64,000 bases of DNA from Niabella sp. (GTDB lineage: Bacteria > Bacteroidota > Bacteroidia > Chitinophagales > Chitinophagaceae), in the NCBI GenBank assembly GCA_017744715.1, contig JAGIAT010000014.1, forward strand, positions 96,791 to 160,790, read 5' to 3'. Shown one piece after another: positions 1-8,974 of the stretch (position 1 is the first letter of the stretch; each line of letters begins with the position of its first letter). A model generated the notes under the pieces. It made no database searches. It was not told where the DNA came from and saw only the letters and a list, made by a program, of their open reading frames with translations. Made by a program: the position numbers and the translations under genes.

Positions 1-156
1 GGCTTCCGCCCGGATTATATATCAATTGCCCATACCGATAGCCTGGAGGAATGTGCCTACTGGGATGGCAGCACACCGGTAACGGGTTTAATAGCCGCCT
101 TCCTGGGTCCGGTACGGCTGATTGATAATATGGAGCTCTATGCCGGACGGGGTTAA
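1..156 (+). CDS. panC: pantoate--beta-alanine ligase, C-terminal end (partial)
   Basis: The window opens inside this gene; only the last 51 codons and a TAA stop are visible. The residues end in a run like GPVRLIDNMEL, which matches the conserved C-terminal end of PanC (RLIDN). PanC condenses pantoate with beta-alanine, using ATP, in cytosolic pantothenate and coenzyme A synthesis. The ATP-binding HIGH-type motif lies outside the window, so the call rests on the tail alone. A 175-bp repeat begins directly after the stop codon. Confidence 0.75.
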   Translation, partial: GFRPDYISIAHTDSLEECAYWDGSTPVTGLIAAFLGPVRLIDNMELYAGRG

Positions 157-660
157 GTTTCAGGTTTGAGGTTTAAAGTTCCAGGTTGGATCCGTTCCTG
201 CTTGATGCGGGATGCTCAACTCCCGGTTCCTGTAACATCCTGATCGAAGAAAAGGTCATTGAGCAGCAACGGCATTTTCACTTCTGCATTTGTTATTTTA
301 CATTGGATATTTTAAATTCCCGAAGGAGAAAGTTTCAGGTTTAAGGTTTAAAGTTCCAGGTTGGATGCGTTGCTGCTTGATGCGGGATGCTCAACTCCCG
401 GCTCCTGGAATATCCTGATCGAAGAAAAGGTCATTGCAGCAACGGCATCTCAACTTTTACATTTAAAATGCTGCATTCCACATTTTCCATTCCCGTAGGA
501 ACCCGTTTCAGGTCAGGGGCGTTTGATGCTTGATGATGACCCTGGTTCTGTAGCCAGGATGTTTACATTCCCACCAAAGGAAAGCTCCGGAAGCAGTAAC
601 GCATCATTACTTCTACATTTAAAATTCTGTATTCCACATTTTTCATTCCCGCAGGGCCCC
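157..660. repeat. tandem array of about 175-bp intergenic repeats (family A)
   Basis: Three imperfect copies start at 157, 332 and 505, each opening with GTTTCAGGT. Each then has a 'gcttgatg' block, a block around 'aagcagtaacggcatc', and ends in 'acatttaaaattc...cacattcccgcagg'. Two more copies lie at 2414-2775, on the other side of osmC and metZ. No credible reading frame spans the array. The function is unknown; it may be a non-coding intergenic repeat family. Confidence 0.75.
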
Positions 661-741
661 GTTTTATGCCCATGCAGGTCCTTTATTGTCACATTTTCGT
701 ATTTTAAGATTTTCAAATTCTTAAGTTTCCACATTTTCAAA

Positions 742-749
742 TAATTTTG
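742..749 (+). promoter_or_regulatory. -7 promoter element for the OsmC gene
   Basis: TAATTTTG matches the Bacteroidetes -7 consensus TAnnTTTG and lies 20 bp before the ATG at 770, giving a leader of about 15 nt. I see no clear TTTG at the expected -33 position, so the promoter is supported by the -7 box only. Confidence 0.45.
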
Positions 750-769
750 CGGCCTAAACAAACGAGCAC

Positions 770-1198
770 ATGGCAAAAGTTGTATTAAAAAGAGTGAGCG
801 GTGATTATGGTTTTGATACCGTTAATGAGAACGGTACCGTGGTAAAACTGGACAGCAACCCGGAAATGGGTGGCACCGAATATGGCGCCCGTCCTATGCA
901 GGTTTTATTAAATGCGCTTGCCGGATGCGCCAGCATTGATGTGATCAGCATCCTGAAAAAGCAACGCCAGGAAATAAAAGATTATTCAGTAACCGTTACC
1001 GGTGAGCGGGAAGCCGGTGTGGAGCCTTCGTTATGGAAAGAGATCGACCTCGTGTTTGAAATAACCGGCAATGTGGATGAAGGCAAGGCCCAGCGGGCAG
1101 TAGACATCTCCATGAACAAATACTGTTCGGTGGCCGTAACGCTTACAAAGGCCGGCGCAACGATCCGCACCCAGGTGATCGTTCATCCCGGTGTTTAA
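770..1198 (+). CDS. OsmC/Ohr family protein
   Basis: A 142-residue protein of the OsmC family, usual length for the YhfA-like branch. The two family cysteines are visible: Cys53 in LAGCASIDV and Cys119 in NKYCSVAVTL. In OsmC/Ohr proteins this pair reduces organic hydroperoxides at the dimer interface. Which subfamily (true OsmC, Ohr or the less well characterised YhfA type) cannot be decided here. It is followed after 33 bp by the metZ-like gene on the same strand, so the two may be co-transcribed; a link to sulfur metabolism is inference only. Confidence 0.85.
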   Translation: MAKVVLKRVSGDYGFDTVNENGTVVKLDSNPEMGGTEYGARPMQVLLNALAGCASIDVISILKKQRQEIKDYSVTVTGEREAGVEPSLWKEIDLVFEITGNVDEGKAQRAVDISMNKYCSVAVTLTKAGATIRTQVIVHPGV

Positions 1199-1231
1199 TT
1201 TTTTCCCATTTACTATTCACTATTCTTCGTA

Positions 1232-2410
1232 ATGAGCAACAGACAATTACATCCCTCTACACTGGCGGTTCGCGCACAGATGCAGCGCACAGCACAAATG
1301 GAACACTCCGCCCCTCTTTATCTTACCAGCAGTTTTGCCTTTAATTCGGCGGAAGATATGCGGGCCGCTTTTGCAGATGAGATCGACGCCAATATTTACA
1401 GCCGCTATAGTAACCCTAACGTAGATGAGTTTGCCAACAAGATGGCGCTGCTCGAAAAAGCCGAAGCCGGTTTTGCAGTGGCAAGCGGCATGGCGGCTGT
1501 TTCTATGTCGTTCTTCGGACTGTTAAAAGCGGGGGATCACCTGCTTTGCAGCCGCTCGATGTTTGGCGGTACCAATACGGTGGTAACCAAATTCCTGCCC
1601 CGTTTTGGTATTGAATATACCCTTGTTCCTGCAGACGATATTACAGCCTGGGAAGCGGCCATTAAGCCGAATACCAAAATGATTTACCTGGAAACCCCCA
1701 CCAACCCCCAGCTGGAGCTGATTGACCTGGAAGCCGTAGGCCAGCTGGCCCGCAAGCATGGCATCATTTATAATGTAGACAATTGTTTTGCCACGCCGGT
1801 ATTGCAAACACCTGTTGATTTTGGGGCCGACCTGGTCATTCATTCTGCTACCAAATGGCTGGATGGGCAGGGCCGTGTATTAGGCGGCGTAGTAGTGGGC
1901 AAAAAAGAACTGATCCACGATATTTATCTTTTTTGCCGCAATATGGGACCGGCACTCTCCCCCTTTAATTCCTGGGTGCTTTCCAAAAGCCTGGAAACCC
2001 TGGATGTGCGCATCCAGCGGCATTCGGAAAATGCACTGGCGGTGGCCAGGCATTTTGAGCATCATCCCAAATTAACGTGGGTAAAATATCCGTTCCTGTC
2101 CTCCCATCCGCAATATGAGGTTGCTAAAAAACAAATGAAAGCCGGTGGCGGTATTGTTTGTTTTGAACTCAATGGCGGACTGGAAAGCGGCCGTCGTTTT
2201 ATGGACGCGCTGGAACTGTTATCGCTGACACCCAACCTGGGCGACTCCCGGAGCATTGCCTCTCATCCGGCCAGCACCACCCACTCCAAAGTGCCGCCGG
2301 CGGATCAGCTGGCTGTGGGCATCACACCCGGACTGATCCGGATCTCTGTAGGACTGGAATATGTGGATGATATCATTTATGATATTGAGCAGGCGTTGGA
2401 GAAGGCGTAG
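1232..2410 (+). CDS. metZ: PLP-dependent O-succinylhomoserine sulfhydrylase (MetZ-like)
   Basis: A 392-residue Cys/Met-metabolism PLP enzyme of normal length. The Schiff-base lysine is Lys208 in SATKWLDGQGRVLGG; the DGQGR stretch after the lysine is typical of O-succinylhomoserine sulfhydrylases. Other family features are SRYSNPN near residue 57, ASGMAA near 84 and YLETPTNP near 152. The expected reaction replaces the succinyl group of O-succinylhomoserine with sulfide to give homocysteine for methionine synthesis. Cystathionine gamma-synthase or gamma-lyase are the alternatives within the family. No riboswitch is evident in the 33-bp gap upstream. Confidence 0.8.
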   Translation: MSNRQLHPSTLAVRAQMQRTAQMEHSAPLYLTSSFAFNSAEDMRAAFADEIDANIYSRYSNPNVDEFANKMALLEKAEAGFAVASGMAAVSMSFFGLLKAGDHLLCSRSMFGGTNTVVTKFLPRFGIEYTLVPADDITAWEAAIKPNTKMIYLETPTNPQLELIDLEAVGQLARKHGIIYNVDNCFATPVLQTPVDFGADLVIHSATKWLDGQGRVLGGVVVGKKELIHDIYLFCRNMGPALSPFNSWVLSKSLETLDVRIQRHSENALAVARHFEHHPKLTWVKYPFLSSHPQYEVAKKQMKAGGGIVCFELNGGLESGRRFMDALELLSLTPNLGDSRSIASHPASTTHSKVPPADQLAVGITPGLIRISVGLEYVDDIIYDIEQALEKA

Positions 2411-2413
2411 GCT

Positions 2414-2775
2414 TGTTTCAGGTTTAATATTCAATGTTTAAGGTTAGTGTTCGTTGGTTGCTTGATGACGAACGCTTCGATCCTGGTTTTCAAGACCAGA
2501 GGTGTACGTTCCTTCCAAGTGAAGGCGTTCGAAGCAGTAACGGCATCATCACTTTTACATTTAAAATTCCTCATTTCATATTTCACATTCCCCGCAGGGG
2601 CGGTTTCAGGTTTGACGTTTAAAGTTTCAGGTCAGGGGCGTTTGGTGCTTGATGACGGTTCTGATTATAAGGCGTGGATGTTTACGTTTACACCAAAGGA
2701 AAGACCCGGAAGCAGTAACAGCATCTTCACTTTTACATTTAAAATTCCGCATTCCATATTTCACATTCCGCAGGA
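2414..2775. repeat. two further family A repeats
   Basis: Copies begin at 2414 and 2603 with GTTTCAGGT and end in 'acattcc..caggaag'. They fill the gap between the stop of metZ (2410) and the stop of holA (2779), so the array lies between convergent genes. Blocks shared with 157-660 include 'aagcagtaac.gcatc.tcacttttacatttaaaattc'. Short open frames inside are not conserved between copies and are rejected as genes. Confidence 0.7.
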
Positions 2776-2778
2776 AGC

Positions 2779-3774
2779 CTACATCATCATCTTCACCACC
2801 ATTTCCTTTAACAGGGATGCATCTTCGATCCTTGTGGCATTGATACCGATGCTTCGCAGGTTATACTGGTGCAACAGGAGCAGTATTTTTTCAACCCCTT
2901 CATACCCGTAAGTACGGGAAGCCTGGGAGTAGCTTTTAAAAAAGAACCCGTTCACCCCTATCTGTTTGGCAATGGCATCTTCAGCGCCCGAGGCTCCAAA
3001 AATCATAAACACCTTGCTGAAAAACGCATAAAGGGAAGGCAATACCAGTTGAATGGGCGCCGCCTTTGGATTATCGCCAAAATACCGGATCACCCGCATG
3101 GCTTTTGCCAGATCGCGGTTTGCTACCGCGGTTTGCAATTCAAAAATATTGAAGTCCTTGCTGATGCCTACAAAGTTTTCTACATCTTCCTCTGTAATGG
3201 CCGTGCGTGTTTTGAGATTGATGAGGATCTTTTGAATTTCATTCTCAATGCGCGCCAGGTCATTGCCGATATGATCTACCAGCAACATTGTAGCCTTGGG
3301 CGAAATGGTATACTGCAGCTGGGCCACATAGGCGTTTACCCATTCCGGCAGGGCGCTGTCATAGATCTTTTTCGTGCTCAGGAACTCGGCACGTTCCTTT
3401 ACCAGTTTTGCAAATTTTGTGCGGGCATCCAGCTTTTTTTCTTTATACGCCACTATAAAAATCGTGGAGCTCAGCGGCTGGTTCAGATAGGCCTCCAGTT
3501 TTTCTATTTCCCTTAGCTGCTGTGCCTCTTTAAGGATCACCACCTGTTTATCGGAAAACATCGGGTATTTCCGGCAGGCATTTACAATATCCGGCCAGGC
3601 GGCATCCCTCCCGTAAAAAATGGTCAGGTTAAAAGAAGCCTCGCTTTCTGTAAGAATATGTGTTTCTGCATAATTAACCAGCTGATCAATATAGTAATCC
3701 TCCTCGCCTTCGAGCCAATAAACTGGTTTATAACTGCCCTTCTTCCATTCACTGAGAATTTTTTCCACGCTCAT
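2779..3774 (-). CDS. holA: DNA polymerase III delta subunit
   Basis: A 331-residue protein from the ATG at 3774; a TTG three codons upstream is less likely. The N-terminus has the HolA pattern of a short helix followed by PVYWLEGEEDYYIDQL, where other HolA proteins bind the clamp loader. The middle has DHIGNDLARIENEIQKI, a typical delta-subunit helix, followed by a collar domain. Delta opens the beta sliding clamp within the clamp-loader complex at the replication fork. The gene stands alone, converging on metZ. Confidence 0.88.
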   Translation of the reverse strand: MSVEKILSEWKKGSYKPVYWLEGEEDYYIDQLVNYAETHILTESEASFNLTIFYGRDAAWPDIVNACRKYPMFSDKQVVILKEAQQLREIEKLEAYLNQPLSSTIFIVAYKEKKLDARTKFAKLVKERAEFLSTKKIYDSALPEWVNAYVAQLQYTISPKATMLLVDHIGNDLARIENEIQKILINLKTRTAITEEDVENFVGISKDFNIFELQTAVANRDLAKAMRVIRYFGDNPKAAPIQLVLPSLYAFFSKVFMIFGASGAEDAIAKQIGVNGFFFKSYSQASRTYGYEGVEKILLLLHQYNLRSIGINATRIEDASLLKEMVVKMMM

Positions 3775-3971
3775 AACCTGCAAGATAGCGTTTTTAACAA
3801 TTTATAAATATTATATAAATACGCATATGTTTATCGCAAAAAAGTGCTTTGGCATAATTTCTGTTTACAATCATAATTAGTATCCGGTACATATCCATAT
3901 TAAACTATATATCTCGGAACAATTAAAAATTCATACACGATAAAAAACGATTAAATTAAATTTTGAAGATT

Positions 3972-4973
3972 ATGGCAAATACGAATTACCCTTCCGCTTC
4001 TTCACAAACTACAGGTTCTCCTTCTGGCAATTCCAACAGCAACAATACCGGCCGGAATGTTCTGATCGGTTTACTGGTAGCCGCCCTGCTGGGAACCTGG
4101 GGTTATATCTTATGGAGCAAAAACGCACCCGGTAGTGCAGGTACTTCCCAGGGCACCAGTACAGAGGTAGCTACTGTGATGTCTGAATCCGATTCGCTAA
4201 GACAAATGTTTAACCTTGCGGAAATGCGGCTGGATTCTATAACCGGCGCCAATAACAGTTTGCAGGGTGAAAAAACCGCGCTTCAAAAAGAGATCGACGA
4301 TCGCAAGACCGAGATCAATAAGATCCTTAACGATAAAAACGCTACATCATCCGATCTTCAGCGGGCCCGTCACCTGATTGGCGAATTGAATGGCCAGATC
4401 GGCCGCCTGGAAGCCCAGGTAGCCCAGCTGAAAGGCGAGAACATGGAGCTGACCGCAAAGAATACGCATTTAACAGCTGAAAAAGATATCCTGAGTCAAA
4501 ACCTGGATACCCGTACCAAAGAGAACGATGAACTGGCCAGCACGGTAGATGTAGGTAGCACCTTATCCGCTTCCGGTATGTCCATTACTCCTTTAAAGGA
4601 AAAACGCAATGGCAAGGAAAAGGAAACCAATTTTGCACGCCGGGTAGATATGTTACGTATTGCTTTTAATGTAGAGAACCGGATCACCACTTCCGGCCCC
4701 GCAGATCTTTATGTAGTGGTTACCGACCCTAAAGGACAGGTAGTTCAAAATGCACAATTATCTTCGGGTTCTATGACCACCCGTCAGGATGGCGACCGCA
4801 ATTTCACCGCAAAAGTACCCGTTGAATATGAGCAGGGAACGCGTAAAGGCGTGTCTTTCCCCATCCGTAACCCTGATGGATTTACGCACGGAGATTACAA
4901 AATTGAAGTATATCATAACGGATTTAAAATCGGTGAAGGAATCCGTAACCTGAGAAAAGGAATCTTTGGTTAA
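3972..4973 (+). CDS. membrane-anchored coiled-coil protein of unknown function
   Basis: 333 residues from the ATG at 3972 (a TTG at 3963 is in frame but less likely). After a low-complexity Ser/Asn-rich stretch of about 27 residues there is one membrane segment (NVLIGLLVAALLGTWGYILW). Then comes a coiled coil of about 120 residues rich in Leu, Glu and Lys. The C-terminal domain of about 130 residues looks beta-rich (YVVVTDPKGQVVQNAQL, GDYKIEVYHNG). It is probably anchored in the inner membrane with the coiled coil in the periplasm. I do not recognise a characterised homologue. A strong terminator follows directly. Confidence 0.7.
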   Translation: MANTNYPSASSQTTGSPSGNSNSNNTGRNVLIGLLVAALLGTWGYILWSKNAPGSAGTSQGTSTEVATVMSESDSLRQMFNLAEMRLDSITGANNSLQGEKTALQKEIDDRKTEINKILNDKNATSSDLQRARHLIGELNGQIGRLEAQVAQLKGENMELTAKNTHLTAEKDILSQNLDTRTKENDELASTVDVGSTLSASGMSITPLKEKRNGKEKETNFARRVDMLRIAFNVENRITTSGPADLYVVVTDPKGQVVQNAQLSSGSMTTRQDGDRNFTAKVPVEYEQGTRKGVSFPIRNPDGFTHGDYKIEVYHNGFKIGEGIRNLRKGIFG

Positions 4974-4997
4974 ACATAAAAACCGATCATGATCATG

Positions 4998-5027
4998 AAA
5001 AGCTGTTCAGTTCCTGAACAGCTTTTT
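4998..5027 (+). terminator. intrinsic terminator after the coiled-coil gene
   Basis: A 13-bp stem (AAAAGCTGTTCAG / CTGAACAGCTTTT) with a TTC loop and a terminal T run ends transcription 25 bp after the stop at 4973. Confidence 0.9.
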
Positions 5028-5162
5028 TATTGTACCGTATCGCCGGCGGCTGCACTGCGCCCGTTATTGGTAAGTTTTTTATAACCGCCCCTGGTGAACC
5101 TTTGAAATCTTTCACCAAATGCAGCCACCATCCGGATGATAGCCGAAGCAACGCGCTTTCCA

Positions 5163-5335
5163 TAAAAAAAGCTCCCAAATGGGAGCCTTGTGTCCATCTA
5201 CCTCTTAACTTAAATGGGGCGTTCTTCAAGGTTAGTATTGGTTTTGTGTTGTGCGCAATTTCCAGTTCCCGTTCTTTCATTTTCAACCTAACATATTTGT
5301 TCAAACGAGAGCTCAAAGATATCCCGGAGCAATCT
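5163..5335 (-). ncRNA. candidate small RNA of about 170 nt
   Basis: On the minus strand a strong terminator (GGCTCCC-attt-GGGAGC followed by seven T, 5164-5188) has no convincing gene in front of it. About 170 bp upstream of it is a promoter-like arrangement: TTTG at 5370-5367, then TATAATTTAT at 5347-5338 with spacing near 19-21. A transcript from about 5335 to 5163 would be the size of a 6S RNA or another stand-alone regulator. An open frame crosses it (5514-4993), but it runs through the terminator and its composition is not protein-like. I cannot assign a family; 6S RNA is only a guess from size. Confidence 0.35.
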
Positions 5336-5493
5336 GAATAAATTATACGAATCCTGATAAAACTTACAAATTTCCTAACTAAGTCATTTTTATGGGTGCC
5401 GGCTGAGCCCCAATCGATGCCCATCACCCACTCCGCAACCTTATTGTCATACACCAACGGTCTGAAGTTTTTTTTGCCGGCGCTTAAAAAAAA

Positions 5494-5524
5494 TTTGGTT
5501 GTGTGAAGAAACATACTATTTTTG
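5494..5524 (+). promoter_or_regulatory. promoter (TTTG-N19-TATTTTTG)
   Basis: TTTG at 5494-5497, exactly 19 bp, then TATTTTTG at 5517-5524: a full match to the Bacteroidetes primary-sigma consensus. It would start a leader of about 210 nt in front of the dioxygenase gene at 5739. Confidence 0.8.
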
Positions 5525-5547
5525 TAGTCTACAAAACAAGTAGACTA
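5525..5547 (+). promoter_or_regulatory. perfect inverted repeat at the transcription start (operator or 5' hairpin)
   Basis: TAGTCTAC (5525-5532) and GTAGACTA (5540-5547) form an 8-bp perfect inverted repeat with a 7-bp A-rich spacer. It directly abuts the -7 box of the promoter at 5494-5524. The position suits either a repressor operator or a stabilising 5' hairpin. The rest of the leader to 5738 shows no riboswitch that I recognise. Confidence 0.55.
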
Positions 5548-5738
5548 ATAAAACAACAGTGCAAACACATTCATCATACCAGGTTTTCTGCCATCCGGCG
5601 TTCTGCACCCGCCCGGGTCTTTTGCCGGCCAGCTGCCGAATGTGTTGTTGTTAATTCCCTTTTTCCGGAAGTTCCTCTCCGTGCGCCGTTTACGGCATAC
5701 TGTCATCGTTACATTCAATCATCAAAAAATACAGTTCC

Positions 5739-6623
5739 ATGAATCATCATTTGCAAAGTTTTACCTTTAATGGCCGGATTGAGCCGGTTCACCAAGCCTA
5801 TTTGAAAAAGCACGGTGTGCTGCATTTTAAACAATTCGTTTCCCAAAGCACCGTTGCCGGTTTCCTGGCGGAGATCGGAAACATTGAGCAATACCTTATT
5901 GCCCGGCACATTACAAAAGTGAACGGCATCCCGCTTAAATACGGAACGGGTGTCGATGGCCGGCCAATCATCCAGCGCATCGCCTTTGCATCCAAGTACA
6001 GCAATACCCTGCACCGTTTCTTAAACAGTGAAGCACTGGGTGCCCTTACAGCCTTGCTGGCGCCCTACCGGGGCCGCATCGGCGAAGACGAGAAGGATGG
6101 TCTTGTAGTGAACCATTATATCAATTCCGGGGATAGCAGTTTTACGCGCCTGGGCTGGCACACCGACAGCCCGAGAGACCTGTTTCTCGGTTCGCGTATA
6201 AAGCCCATGCTGAATGTAGGATTGCACCTTGATGACTGCCCTTATGAAAATGGCGGGCTCCGGGTATTGCCCGGCACACATAACCAGGGTTTATGGACGC
6301 TTTTCTTTAAGAAGAAATATTTTATCGATCACACACCGGATAAAAATGAAACGGGGTTTTCCATCGAAGCCGGCGACCTTACCATCCACGACGGAAGGCT
6401 TTGGCATCGTGTGCAGCAATCGCCGTTTACCGGTGAAAAAAGCCGCAGGCGGGTAATGTATATCCCGGTAATTACCGGCAACTACCAACCCAAAGATGCC
6501 AACAGCACTACGCCTTTTTATCACCAGCTGGCCGGCATTAAACGAAGCGGTTTGCCGTTTAAAAGAAAGCAAAAACAGGAGCCGCAACCGGCACTTCCTT
6601 TATTACCCGAACTCAATACCTGA
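5739..6623 (+). CDS. phytanoyl-CoA dioxygenase (PhyH) family oxygenase
   Basis: A 294-residue non-haem Fe(II)/2-oxoglutarate oxygenase. The iron triad is visible: His141 and Asp143 in WHTDSPRD and His223 in DGRLWHRV; an arginine cluster near residue 237 (KSRRRVMYIP) probably binds 2-oxoglutarate. LRVLPGTHNQG near 174-184 is the usual PhyH turn. The substrate cannot be read from the sequence. An SDR gene follows after 69 bp on the same strand, which suggests a two-step hydroxylation-oxidation of one substrate (inference). Confidence 0.8.
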   Translation: MNHHLQSFTFNGRIEPVHQAYLKKHGVLHFKQFVSQSTVAGFLAEIGNIEQYLIARHITKVNGIPLKYGTGVDGRPIIQRIAFASKYSNTLHRFLNSEALGALTALLAPYRGRIGEDEKDGLVVNHYINSGDSSFTRLGWHTDSPRDLFLGSRIKPMLNVGLHLDDCPYENGGLRVLPGTHNQGLWTLFFKKKYFIDHTPDKNETGFSIEAGDLTIHDGRLWHRVQQSPFTGEKSRRRVMYIPVITGNYQPKDANSTTPFYHQLAGIKRSGLPFKRKQKQEPQPALPLLPELNT

Positions 6624-6692
6624 TAACATGATCTGGGTCCTTCTTTACATTTTTATACGCAAACGAATTTTAAACCGACGCATTCAAAAACC

Positions 6693-7520
6693 ATGTCATA
6701 CGCATTAATCACCGGCGCTGCAAAAGGTATCGGCCGCGCTATTGCAGAGGCCCTGGCGGCAAGAAACTACCAGCTGATTCTGGTAGATGTTGACAAAGAG
6801 CACCTGGCAAAAACAGCCGGCTTCCTGCAAACAACATATGAAGTTTCCGTTAAGTCTATTCCGCTCGATCTTTCGGATCCGCATGCGGCCACTTATATCT
6901 TCCGGCAAACCGTGCTTTATCATGCCAAATTGCAGATCGTTATCAATAACGCAGGCTATGGGCTCAACGGCGCGTTTGAACGCCTTGGACTGGAACAACA
7001 GCTGAATATCATCGATGTGAATATAAAGGCTCAACTGCGGATCGCACACCTGTTCATACCGGTTCTAAAACAAATTCCCAATGCCTACCTGTTAAACGTA
7101 GGCAGTACCACCAGCTACCAATCCGTGCCCTTCCTGTCGATCTATGCGGCTTCCAAAGCCTTTGTGTTGTCGTTTACAAGAAGCCTGCGGCAGGAATTAA
7201 AAGGGTCTTCGGTTTCCGTAAGCTGTCTGAGTCCCGGAAGCACCGATACCGACTTTGTAAACCGGGCAGGCATGGCCGCTCATACAAGGAAGATTGCTGA
7301 TCGTTTTAACATGACGCCGCAACAGGTAGCCCGCATCGCCGTTAGGGGAATGTTTAAAGGAAAGGCGGAAATCATTCCGGGGTTTACCAACCGGCTGAAC
7401 GCCATACTGCCAAAGTTTTTTCCAAAAATAGTTACCGAGCGTATCGCCGCCGGCATTTACCGGCCCCGGCCGGAGCAGGAGCAGGTACCGTCCCAACCTA
7501 CACTACTAACTCCATCATAA
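6693..7520 (+). CDS. short-chain dehydrogenase/reductase
   Basis: 275 residues with classical SDR features: cofactor loop TGAAKGIG at 7-14, NNAG at 85-88, catalytic Tyr151 and Lys155 (YAASK), and serines at 138 and 141. After the usual roughly 230-residue fold comes a tail rich in Pro and Arg. The acidic residue after beta-2 (VDVD, 31-34) favours NAD(H) over NADP(H). The gene lies directly behind the PhyH oxygenase, ends in an intrinsic terminator, and is likely in the same transcript. Confidence 0.85.
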   Translation: MSYALITGAAKGIGRAIAEALAARNYQLILVDVDKEHLAKTAGFLQTTYEVSVKSIPLDLSDPHAATYIFRQTVLYHAKLQIVINNAGYGLNGAFERLGLEQQLNIIDVNIKAQLRIAHLFIPVLKQIPNAYLLNVGSTTSYQSVPFLSIYAASKAFVLSFTRSLRQELKGSSVSVSCLSPGSTDTDFVNRAGMAAHTRKIADRFNMTPQQVARIAVRGMFKGKAEIIPGFTNRLNAILPKFFPKIVTERIAAGIYRPRPEQEQVPSQPTLLTPS

Positions 7521-7544
7521 ACAGCAACCGCAAGGATGCACAAA

Positions 7545-7573
7545 AAAGCAGCACATCAACCCGTGCTGCTTTT
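7545..7573 (+). terminator. intrinsic terminator after the PhyH-SDR pair
   Basis: AAAGCAGCAC and GTGCTGCTTT pair across an 8-nt loop, followed by a T-rich run. It lies 25 bp after the SDR stop. Confidence 0.8.
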
Positions 7574-7651
7574 CGTTTTCATATCCGTCTCCAGCCATTA
7601 AAAGAATTGCTGCAAAAACAATGCCTTGAATTCTGGAGCCTTTTTTTGATG

Positions 7652-8944
7652 CTACTGTGGCAACAGTACCTGGTCGATCCGTTGAATGACCCCGTTTATA
7701 TGGTTGAGGTCATTGGTGCCGCTGGGCGGTGCACTAAGAATAATATTGGACGCTGTTGCGTTACCCAGGCCTTTGGCTGTGGCTCCGGTAAGCGTGGCAC
7801 CCGAAAACGTTGCTTTCAGGCTTACGCCGGGATGTGCAGGCACGGAAGCATTAACCAGCGTAGGCACATTTACAGCATTGTCTGCCGGAAAGTTCACGGT
7901 AAAATCCCGGTATCCCAAAACGGTGGTTCCCGGCTTGGCCAGCAAATGATAGGCCACCAGGCCCTGTAACAGCTGGGGCGTGATCACCGCCGCCAGATCC
8001 GGCCCGTAACCCGGTACTGAGGCCGGGTTTGAAATAAGCGTTACGCCATAACCCGCCACCAGTGTTGCGGCAGCCGTGCCCGCAGCAGGTTGTGGCATTC
8101 CCTTTTCCATCAGCGCCTTGGTAATTTGCCCAACAAGCAATTGTTCAAATGCGGTATTGGTAGGTATTAAAGCGGTAAAATTGGCGTTGGCCGTACTTAA
8201 CGCACTTTGGAACTGGCCGGTGGCACTCTCGCCCCCGTCGGCCCGTATCACAGCGGCTTTAAAATACGTATAGCTTCCGCCGGCATTGGCGGCAATGGTT
8301 TGCCACAGTACTTTATCCGGTGGCAGCAGGGCAACCGCCACTTTATGCATTACGCCGTTTGAGGCCATAATATCGGGCGTTTTAACCGGAACGTTGTTTA
8401 CAAAAACAGCGGTGCCCTGTTTGCCCAGGAAAATAGGCATCCGGTAACCCGGGGGCAAATTTGCGGAGGGCGCTGCCAGTACCAGCATACTCTGTAAATA
8501 CATATTCAGCGCGGGTGCCGCACTGCTGATACGATTGCCGGTAAGCCGGGTACCCCCAATGAGGTGGTATTTTAACATCGAATCCAGTTGGCCGGCGCGG
8601 AAGAAATTTAATGAATTTGCATCTGCGGGTAATCCCAGCAGGCTAAAGGAGGTAAGAATTGCGGTATTATCAGGCGCAAAAAACGTAAACTCGTCCTTTT
8701 CATTGGCCAGCAGATCCGTTAATTTTCCGGTGGTACTGGCAAATGTACTTGCTTTTTCAATGGCTGTTTTTAGAATAGAAAACTCTGGCGCATTCAGCTT
8801 CTGCAGCAGGGTTTCTGTAGCTGTTGATTTTTCCGGTGTAAGCGGAACAGCCTCCGGCAGGTCTTTATTACAAGCCTGCAGGAGCAATCCTGCAGCAAAC
8901 AGCACGCATCCGGTTCTCTTAAAAAATGTATGGTTAAAGCGCAT
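7652..8944 (-). CDS. fasciclin (FAS1) domain lipoprotein
   Basis: 430 residues. A signal peptide ends in the lipobox LLLQAC (Cys25), so the protein should be an outer-membrane or surface lipoprotein. Two FAS1 repeats are visible: one with FTFFAPDNTAI near residue 87, closing with NGVMHKV near 197; one with FTALIPTNTAF near 258, closing with NHINGVIQRID at the end. FAS1 domains mediate adhesion or ligand binding. The gene lies 30 bp behind the TonB receptor on the same strand, so the two probably form an outer-membrane uptake or binding unit. Confidence 0.88.
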   Translation of the reverse strand: MRFNHTFFKRTGCVLFAAGLLLQACNKDLPEAVPLTPEKSTATETLLQKLNAPEFSILKTAIEKASTFASTTGKLTDLLANEKDEFTFFAPDNTAILTSFSLLGLPADANSLNFFRAGQLDSMLKYHLIGGTRLTGNRISSAAPALNMYLQSMLVLAAPSANLPPGYRMPIFLGKQGTAVFVNNVPVKTPDIMASNGVMHKVAVALLPPDKVLWQTIAANAGGSYTYFKAAVIRADGGESATGQFQSALSTANANFTALIPTNTAFEQLLVGQITKALMEKGMPQPAAGTAAATLVAGYGVTLISNPASVPGYGPDLAAVITPQLLQGLVAYHLLAKPGTTVLGYRDFTVNFPADNAVNVPTLVNASVPAHPGVSLKATFSGATLTGATAKGLGNATASNIILSAPPSGTNDLNHINGVIQRIDQVLLPQ

Positions 8945-8974
8945 ATAAAGTAATGTTTAATGTAAGCAATGTGG

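Noticed and set aside
4993..5514. 173-codon open frame on the minus strand
   Set aside because: It runs through two terminators and a promoter region and reads as biased, non-domain sequence.
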